Translations under genes and position numbers: made by a program
Shown here: piece by piece, positions 52,550-57,349 of the stretch
How the letters are laid out: the number at the start of each line of letters is the position of its first letter
Numbering within the stretch: the stretch's first letter is position 1
Source: Myceligenerans indicum
Lineage (GTDB): Bacteria > Actinomycetota > Actinomycetes > Actinomycetales > Cellulomonadaceae
Assembly (NCBI RefSeq): GCF_016742955.1
Contig: NZ_JABBYC010000029.1
Location: 1 to 57,349 of the forward strand
Direction of reading: 5' to 3'
Length of the DNA stretch: 57,349 nucleotides
The notes under the pieces: model-generated
Seen by the model: the letters and a program-made list of their open reading frames with translations, nothing else
Databases searched by the model: none
Told to the model about the DNA's origin: nothing

Positions 52550-53662
52550 ATGACTGAGGAATCGGCCACCTCCTCGGCGTCGTCGACCACGACCGGCACG
52601 ACGCCGGGACGGGGCGGGACGGCGCCGGACACGGCGGAACGCACACCGCCCCGAGCTGGAACGACACCGGACAAGACCGGGACTCCGGCCGGAACGGCAC
52701 CGGCGACAGCTGGAACGACACCGGACGGCGCCGGGAACGGCGCAGCGGGAACCGCACCGGGCGCGCCCCCGCCGGGCGGCGGGCCGGTGCGCACCGGCCG
52801 GCGGCCCGCGGCACGGCGGCTGGGGCGCAGGGCCCAGGGCCGTATCGCGGACTGGCTCGTCCTCGCCGTCCTCGCCGTCGGCGGGATCGCGATGGTCGCG
52901 CCGCTGGTGTGGATGTTCTCCACCTCGCTGAAGACCAAGACCGAGGTGTTCGCGCTGCCACCCGTCTGGATTCCCGAGATCCCGCAGTGGGACACCTACG
53001 TGCGGATGTGGGAGAACTCGAACATCCTGACGGGCTTCCAGAACAGCTTCGTCGTCGCCGCGTCGGTCACGGTGCTCGGCACGATCACGTGCTCGCTGGC
53101 GGCGTTCGCCCTGGCCAAGATGCGCCTGCCCGGCAGGAACGCGATCTTCGTCGGCCTGCTGACCGGCGTCATGATCCCGTTCCCGACCCTGATGATCCCG
53201 CAGTTCGTGATGTTCTCGCGGATCGGCTGGGTGGACACGCTGCTGCCGCTGATCGTGCCCGCGGTCTTCGGCAACGTCATCGTGATCTTCTTCCTGAAGC
53301 AGTACCTGGAGAACGTGCCCAACTCGATCATCGAGGCCGCGAAGATCGACGGTGCCAGCTACTGGCAGATCTTCTGGCGGCTGATCTTCCCGATCATCCG
53401 CCCCGCGGTATCGGCCCAGTTCATCCTCTGGTTCATGATGGTCTGGAACGACTACCTCGCCCCGATCCTGTACCTGAACACCCCCGAGCGGCAGACCCTC
53501 CAGGTGGTGATCGCGAACATGAACGTCCAGTACGCGACCCAGCGCGACTACCCGCTGATCATGGCGGCGTCCTTCGTGGCGCTCCTGCCGATCCTGGCCG
53601 TGTTCCTGATCTTCCAGCGGCAGATCATCGAGTCGGTCGCCCTGACGGGAACGAAGGGCTGA
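52550..53662 (+). CDS. CUT1 permease (MalG-like) with long disordered N-terminal extension
   Basis: A 370-residue permease. The first about 100 residues are a Thr/Pro/Gly/Ala-rich, low-complexity stretch with repeated Ala-Gly-Thr-Thr-Pro-Asp, ending in an Arg-rich segment before helix 1. The membrane part (about 105-370) has six helices and the EAA loop Asn-Ser-Ile-Ile-Glu-Ala-Ala-Lys-Ile-Asp-Gly-Ala (about 259-270). Typical MalG-like permeases are about 280 residues, so the extension is additional. ATG at 52550 has GGAGAAACC upstream. No start downstream of the repeat has a better site, so the extension appears real. Confidence 0.85.
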   Translation: MTEESATSSASSTTTGTTPGRGGTAPDTAERTPPRAGTTPDKTGTPAGTAPATAGTTPDGAGNGAAGTAPGAPPPGGGPVRTGRRPAARRLGRRAQGRIADWLVLAVLAVGGIAMVAPLVWMFSTSLKTKTEVFALPPVWIPEIPQWDTYVRMWENSNILTGFQNSFVVAASVTVLGTITCSLAAFALAKMRLPGRNAIFVGLLTGVMIPFPTLMIPQFVMFSRIGWVDTLLPLIVPAVFGNVIVIFFLKQYLENVPNSIIEAAKIDGASYWQIFWRLIFPIIRPAVSAQFILWFMMVWNDYLAPILYLNTPERQTLQVVIANMNVQYATQRDYPLIMAASFVALLPILAVFLIFQRQIIESVALTGTKG

Positions 53663-53663
53663 C

Positions 53664-54500
53664 ATGGCCACCCACCGCGCCCCCGAGGACCGCGCCCAGA
53701 AAGGTCCGCGCGAGCGCGAGGGCGCCCGGTCGGGGGCAGCGGGGGACGGCAGGGGGCGCGAGACGACGGACGGGCCCGGATGGCGGGCCGACGACGTTCC
53801 CGGGTGGGCCGGGAGCGTCATGGCCGTGCTGCGTTTCCTCACCCGACTGGTCGAGGTGAACCTGCTGGTGCTGGCCGGGACCCTGGCCGGGGGCGTGCTC
53901 CTCGGACTCGGGCCGGCGCTCAAGGCAGGGTCCGCGGCCCTGCACGACCCCGACCTCGCGATGGAGCCCTGGCGCGGGTTCTGGCGCGAGTGGCGTTCCC
54001 GCTGGGGCCGGTCGAACCTGCTGTTCGCGCCGTTCTGGCCGCTGGGGGCGCTGCTGTGGGCGGACGCGGTGGCCGTCGGGCAGGCATCCGGCCCGGTCCA
54101 CGCGGCCACGCTGGCCGGCCTCACGATCGTGTCCGCCTGGACCGCCGTCGTGCTGACCTGGTGGCCGCGCGTCGTGCTCAGGTACGACGACGCGGCCCCG
54201 GCCGTCTGGCGCCACCTGCTCCTGACACCGCTGATGGCTCCGGGCGTGGCTCTGGCCGCCCTGGTCACCCTGGCCGCGACCGTCGCGGCGGTCCTGGGTG
54301 TGCCACCGGTGGCGCTCGTCGCGGGAGCCTCGTTCCCGCTCTGGGCCACCGGCAGACTCGTCGACAGCAGGTCGGCGCCCGGTGTCACACCGCCGCGGGC
54401 TCCCCCTGCGGCTCGACGCGCTCGACGCCGCCCTCCTGGACGGCCACGACCGTTTCCGCGCCGCTCGTCGGAGCGTCGCCCGTGGACTCGCGTCCGATGA
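53664..54500 (+). CDS. DUF624 (YesL-like) membrane protein
   Basis: A 278-residue protein. A charged, disordered N-terminus (about 1-50) leads into four or five hydrophobic helices typical of DUF624 (Leu-Gly-Leu-Gly-Pro-Ala near helix 1, Pro-Trp-Arg-Gly-Phe-Trp-Arg-Glu-Trp-Arg, and Trp-Trp-Pro-Arg). The family sits beside sugar ABC importers, for example yesL in Bacillus, and its role is not established. It starts one base after the permease stop. The last 40 residues are Arg/Pro-rich and lie opposite the LacI gene (overlap 54385-54500), so the true end is doubtful. Confidence 0.7.
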   Translation: MATHRAPEDRAQKGPREREGARSGAAGDGRGRETTDGPGWRADDVPGWAGSVMAVLRFLTRLVEVNLLVLAGTLAGGVLLGLGPALKAGSAALHDPDLAMEPWRGFWREWRSRWGRSNLLFAPFWPLGALLWADAVAVGQASGPVHAATLAGLTIVSAWTAVVLTWWPRVVLRYDDAAPAVWRHLLLTPLMAPGVALAALVTLAATVAAVLGVPPVALVAGASFPLWATGRLVDSRSAPGVTPPRAPPAARRARRRPPGRPRPFPRRSSERRPWTRVR

Positions 54501-55479
54501 TGCGGGAATCGGGCACGACGCGGCGGAACGGGCCGGCGTCGGCGTCGGCGATCCGCGCCACGAGGAGCCCCACCGCGGTCTGTGCGATCTGCTCGCGGCC
54601 CGGGTCCACCGAGGACAGCGTAGGCGCGGAGTAGCGCGCGTCGTCGATGTCGTCGAACCCGATCACGGCGACGTCGCCCGGCACGTCCAGCCCCCGCGCA
54701 TGCAGCGCGTGCAGCGCACCCAGCGCCAGGGCATCGTTCAGCGCGAAGACCCCGTCGATCTCGACGCCCTCGTCGAGCAGCCGGCCCATGGCCTCCGCAC
54801 CCGTGGAGCGGTGCCAGAGCCCCGCCTCGGCGACGAGCGCCGGATCATAGGGCAGCCCGGCCTCCTCCAGCCCCTGGCGGTAGCCCGTGGTGCGCAGCGC
54901 GGCAGAGCCCACGTGCTCGCCCTCGTGCCCGCCGATCAGGGCGATCCGCTTCCGCCCCGACGACGCCAGGTGCAGAGTGGCGGCCTGCGCCGCGGCCACG
55001 TTGTTCATCGTGACATGGTCCGCGGGCGCCCCGAAGACGCGTTCGCCGAGCACGACGAGCGGGAAGTCGACGTCGAACAGCGCCAGGTCCTCGGGCCCGA
55101 GTTCGAGCGGCGAGAAGATCAGCCCGTCGGTCATGTTCCGGCGCTTGCCGGTCAGGACGTCCACCTCGCGGCTCCGGCCCGCGCTGGTCTGCTCGATGAG
55201 GACGGTGAGCCCGCGGGCGTCGGCGGCCTGGATCACGGAGTCGGCGAGTTCGGCGAAGTACGGCAGCGACAGCTCGGGAACCGCGAGGGTGATCATGTCG
55301 GTGCGCCGCGTGCGCAGGCTGCGCGCCGTCTCGTTGATCCGGTAGCCGAGGTGGTCGATGGCCTCCTCGACACGCTCACGCGTCGCGGGGCGGATGTGCG
55401 GGTAGCCGTTGACCACGTTGGACACGGTCTTGATCGAGACACCGGCCCGCGCGGCAACGTCCTGCATGGTCACAGCCAC
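54385..55479 (-). CDS. LacI family transcriptional regulator
   Basis: A 364-residue repressor. The N-terminal helix-turn-helix and hinge (about 5-60) has Asp-Val-Ala-Ala-Arg-Ala-Gly-Val-Ser-Ile-Lys-Thr-Val-Ser-Asn-Val-Val-Asn and Arg-Ser-Leu-Arg-Thr-Arg-Arg-Thr, and the C-terminal domain is a periplasmic-binding fold with Gly-Phe-Asp-Asp-Ile. The last about 31 residues after Arg-Glu-Ser-Thr are beyond the usual end and lie in the overlap with the DUF624 gene. GTG at 55479 has GGAAGGAG five bases upstream, which decides the start; the open frame continues to 55536. The nearest regulator for the arabinan genes. Confidence 0.9.
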   Translation of the reverse strand: MAVTMQDVAARAGVSIKTVSNVVNGYPHIRPATRERVEEAIDHLGYRINETARSLRTRRTDMITLAVPELSLPYFAELADSVIQAADARGLTVLIEQTSAGRSREVDVLTGKRRNMTDGLIFSPLELGPEDLALFDVDFPLVVLGERVFGAPADHVTMNNVAAAQAATLHLASSGRKRIALIGGHEGEHVGSAALRTTGYRQGLEEAGLPYDPALVAEAGLWHRSTGAEAMGRLLDEGVEIDGVFALNDALALGALHALHARGLDVPGDVAVIGFDDIDDARYSAPTLSSVDPGREQIAQTAVGLLVARIADADAGPFRRVVPDSRIIGRESTGDAPTSGAETVVAVQEGGVERVEPQGEPAAV

Positions 55480-55609
55480 GAAAACTCCTTCCGCCACCGA
55501 CCTCTGCGCCGGCCACCGCCCAACAGCGTATGCCACGCCGCCCGCCGGGACGCCCGCCCGCGGCCCCGGCCGCCGAAGTCACCCCGTACCAGAACGAGCG
55601 GACGCACCA

Positions 55610-55623
55610 TGGGAACGTTCACA
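55610..55623. promoter_or_regulatory. LacI-type operator candidate upstream of the LacI gene
   Basis: TGGGAACGTTCACA has TG.GAACG half-sites around a central CG step, with one mismatch pair. It is 131 bases upstream of the LacI start and would suit autoregulation. Confidence 0.5.
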
Positions 55624-55732
55624 TGATGCGTAGGGTTGTCCCCGCCCCGCCGGACCGCTTTCCGGCGGTGGTCGCGGACCGAGGGCCCCGGGCGCGCACC
55701 GGAGTGCGCGGCACACCTTCCGTCCGCTAGCC

Positions 55733-55744
55733 TACAACGTTGTA
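55733..55744. promoter_or_regulatory. Perfect 12-bp operator palindrome before the second GH51 gene
   Basis: TACAACGTTGTA is its own reverse complement and sits 23 bases before the GH51 ATG. Related sites precede the first GH51 gene (41859) and the second sugar importer (50208). Confidence 0.65.
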
Positions 55745-55767
55745 AAGCACGCGCGAAGGAGCCCTGC

Positions 55768-57311
55768 ATGTCTGACCTCGCACTCGACGCCGTCGTCGAC
55801 CTCGACGTCCCCGGCGCACGCATCGACCGCCATCTCTACGGCCAGTTCGCCGAGCATCTCGGGCGCTGCGTCTACGAGGGCTTCTGGGTCGGCGAGGACT
55901 CGCCGGTCCCGAACGAGGGCGGCATCCGGCTCGACGTCGTCGAGGCACTGCGTGAGCTCAGGATCCCGAACCTGCGGTGGCCGGGCGGCTGCTTCGCGGA
56001 CTCGTACCACTGGCGCGACGGCGTCGGCCCCCGCTCGGAGCGGCCGCGGATCGCGAACGTGCACTGGGGCGACGTCGTCGAGGACAACGCGTTCGGCACG
56101 CACGAGTTCCTCGCCCTGTGCGAGCTGCTCGGCACCCAGCCGTACGTCTCGGCGAACGTCGGCTCGGGAACGGTGCAGGAGACCGCCGACTGGGTCGAGT
56201 ACCTTACCCGCGACGACGACGCCCCGATGGCCCGCCTGCGCCGTGAGCACGGGCGGGACGAGCCATGGCCCGTGACGTTCTTCGGCCTCGGCAACGAGCC
56301 GTGGGGCTGCGGCGGGAACCTGCGCGCCGACCAGTACGCCTCGCTCGCGCGGCTGCACTCGACGTACGCCCGCGACCTGTCGGGCAACAGGCTCCAGCGC
56401 GTGGCGGCAGGCGCGAGCGACGACGACTACGCCTGGACCGAGACCCTGATGAAGCAGGTCAGCAAGGGCCTGGGCGACGAGGACCCGGCGCCGCTGTTCC
56501 AGGCGGTGTCCTTCCACTACTACACGATCCCCGGCACGTGGGGGGCCAAGGGGTCCGCCACCGACTTCACGCAGGACGCGTACTGGACCACGATCCGCAA
56601 GGCGCACCGCGTGCGCGACCTGATCCGCGGACACTCCGCCGTGATGGACGCCTACGACCCGAACGCCAGGGTGGCGCTCGCCCTCGACGAGTGGGGCACC
56701 TGGTTCGACGTCGAGCCCGGCACGGAGCCCGGCTTCCTGTACCAGCAGAACACGATGCGCGACGCGCTGGTCGCGGCCGTGCACTTCGACGCCTTCCACG
56801 ACAACGCCCGCCGGCTGCGCCTCGCGAACGTCGCGCAGGTGGTGAACGTGCTCCAGTCGATGGTCCTCACGGACGGGTCGCGGATGCTCCGGACGCCCAC
56901 GTTCCACGCGTTCGCGATGTCGGTGGGCCACCAGGACGCCTCGGCCCTGACGGTGCACGACGTCGCGGCGCGCAGCACCCGCGGCGTCGACGGCACCGAC
57001 CTGCCGACCGTGTCGACGTCGGCCTCGGTCAAGGACGGCGCCGTGCTGGTCTCGCTGACGAACCTGGACCCGGCCACGCCGGCGCGGGTGCGCGTCGCGC
57101 TGCGCGGCGGCACGGTCGCCCTCGACACCGCGACGGTCCTCGCGGCCCCCGAGGGTTCAGGGTCCGACGACGCCGTCCGGGTGCACAACACCTTCGACGC
57201 CCCGGACGCGATCGCTCCGAGAGAGCTCACCACGGTCTCCCTCACGACGACGGACGCCCAGAACACCCTGACGGCCACCCTCCCCCCGGCATCGTTCGCG
57301 ACGATCCGCCT
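55768..57311 (+). CDS. GH51 alpha-L-arabinofuranosidase, second copy, 3' end cut by contig edge
   Basis: About 514 residues are present. Acid/base Glu177 in Gly-Leu-Gly-Asn-Glu-Pro-Trp-Gly and nucleophile Glu308 in Leu-Ala-Leu-Asp-Glu-Trp-Gly-Thr-Trp are intact, with Gly-Gln-Phe-Ala-Glu-His-Leu-Gly-Arg-Cys near the start. It is intracellular and clearly different from the first GH51 copy. The last residues, Ala-Ser-Phe-Ala-Thr-Ile-Arg-Leu, are where such enzymes end, so only a few residues are missing. ATG at 55768 has GAAGGAG upstream. The frame then reads into adapter. Confidence 0.9.
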
Positions 57312-57349
57312 CTGTCTCTTATACACATCTGACGCTGCCGACGATAAGG
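57312..57349. other. Sequencing adapter (Nextera), reverse orientation
   Basis: 57312-57330 is the inverted mosaic end, 57331-57344 the inverted read-1 overhang, and 57345-57349 (TAAGG) the first five bases of the reverse complement of the index seen at 12-19. Confidence 0.98.

Noticed and set aside
51551..54388. A 945-codon minus-strand open frame across the second importer
   Set aside because: Antisense to four well-supported genes and low in complexity.
55768..57349. GH51 gene as a pseudogene or fusion
   Set aside because: The break is at the adapter junction; all catalytic residues and almost the full length are intact.

Overview
The window is one complete draft contig of very GC-rich, densely packed DNA. 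Gene content points to an actinobacterium of the Micrococcales, probably near Promicromonosporaceae/Cellulomonadaceae: a full late menaquinone set, System II cytochrome c maturation, actinobacterial families (DUF6230/DUF6114, DUF4229, a mycothiol-type DinB protein), the 32-residue protein bS22, and many plant-polysaccharide genes. Genus is inference. Both ends carry library adapter (1-52 and 57312-57349), so genome sequence runs from 53 to 57311 and the last gene is cut by the contig edge, not by mutation.

Region 1 (53-6500): a DUF6230 + DUF6114 secreted/membrane pair with a divergent TetR regulator, a GNAT acetyltransferase, an HtrA-like membrane serine protease with PDZ domain, and two small PLDc_N membrane proteins. 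Region 2 (6600-20215): respiration. menA, menE, menB, menC and menD make menaquinone. histidine phosphatase-resA-ccdA-resB-ccsB form a tightly coupled operon for cytochrome c maturation. Region 3 (20431-26507): aquaporin, MarR/YceI pair, and an XRE-cupin regulator divergent from an NCS1 permease and hydantoin-type racemase. The two convergent gaps here (21226-21693, 22913-23359) are full of repeats. Region 4 (26592-34743): Rex with a glutaredoxin-like protein, HAD phosphatase, TrkA/TrkH potassium uptake, an AcuC-like deacetylase, bS22, and a TetR-controlled ABC exporter.

Region 5 (34953-57311) is carbohydrate uptake and breakdown: an MmsAB/ChvE-type monosaccharide transporter; an endo-arabinanase (GH43) translationally coupled to a GH51 arabinofuranosidase; a CUT1 importer with ROK regulator, debranching-type glycosidase and divergent GH13_18 sugar phosphorylase; and a second CUT1 importer with DUF624 protein, a LacI regulator and a second GH51 enzyme. 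Related 12-bp operator-like sequences precede both GH51 genes and the second importer, suggesting one arabinan/arabino-oligosaccharide regulon. Neither CUT1 importer has its own ATPase.

A recurring feature is the leaderless-type start: at least thirteen genes have a TANNNT hexamer 6 or 7 bases before the start codon and no usual Shine-Dalgarno, including menB, menC, menD and menE. I used this to choose several starts. No rRNA, tRNA, CRISPR array, transposase or phage gene was seen.
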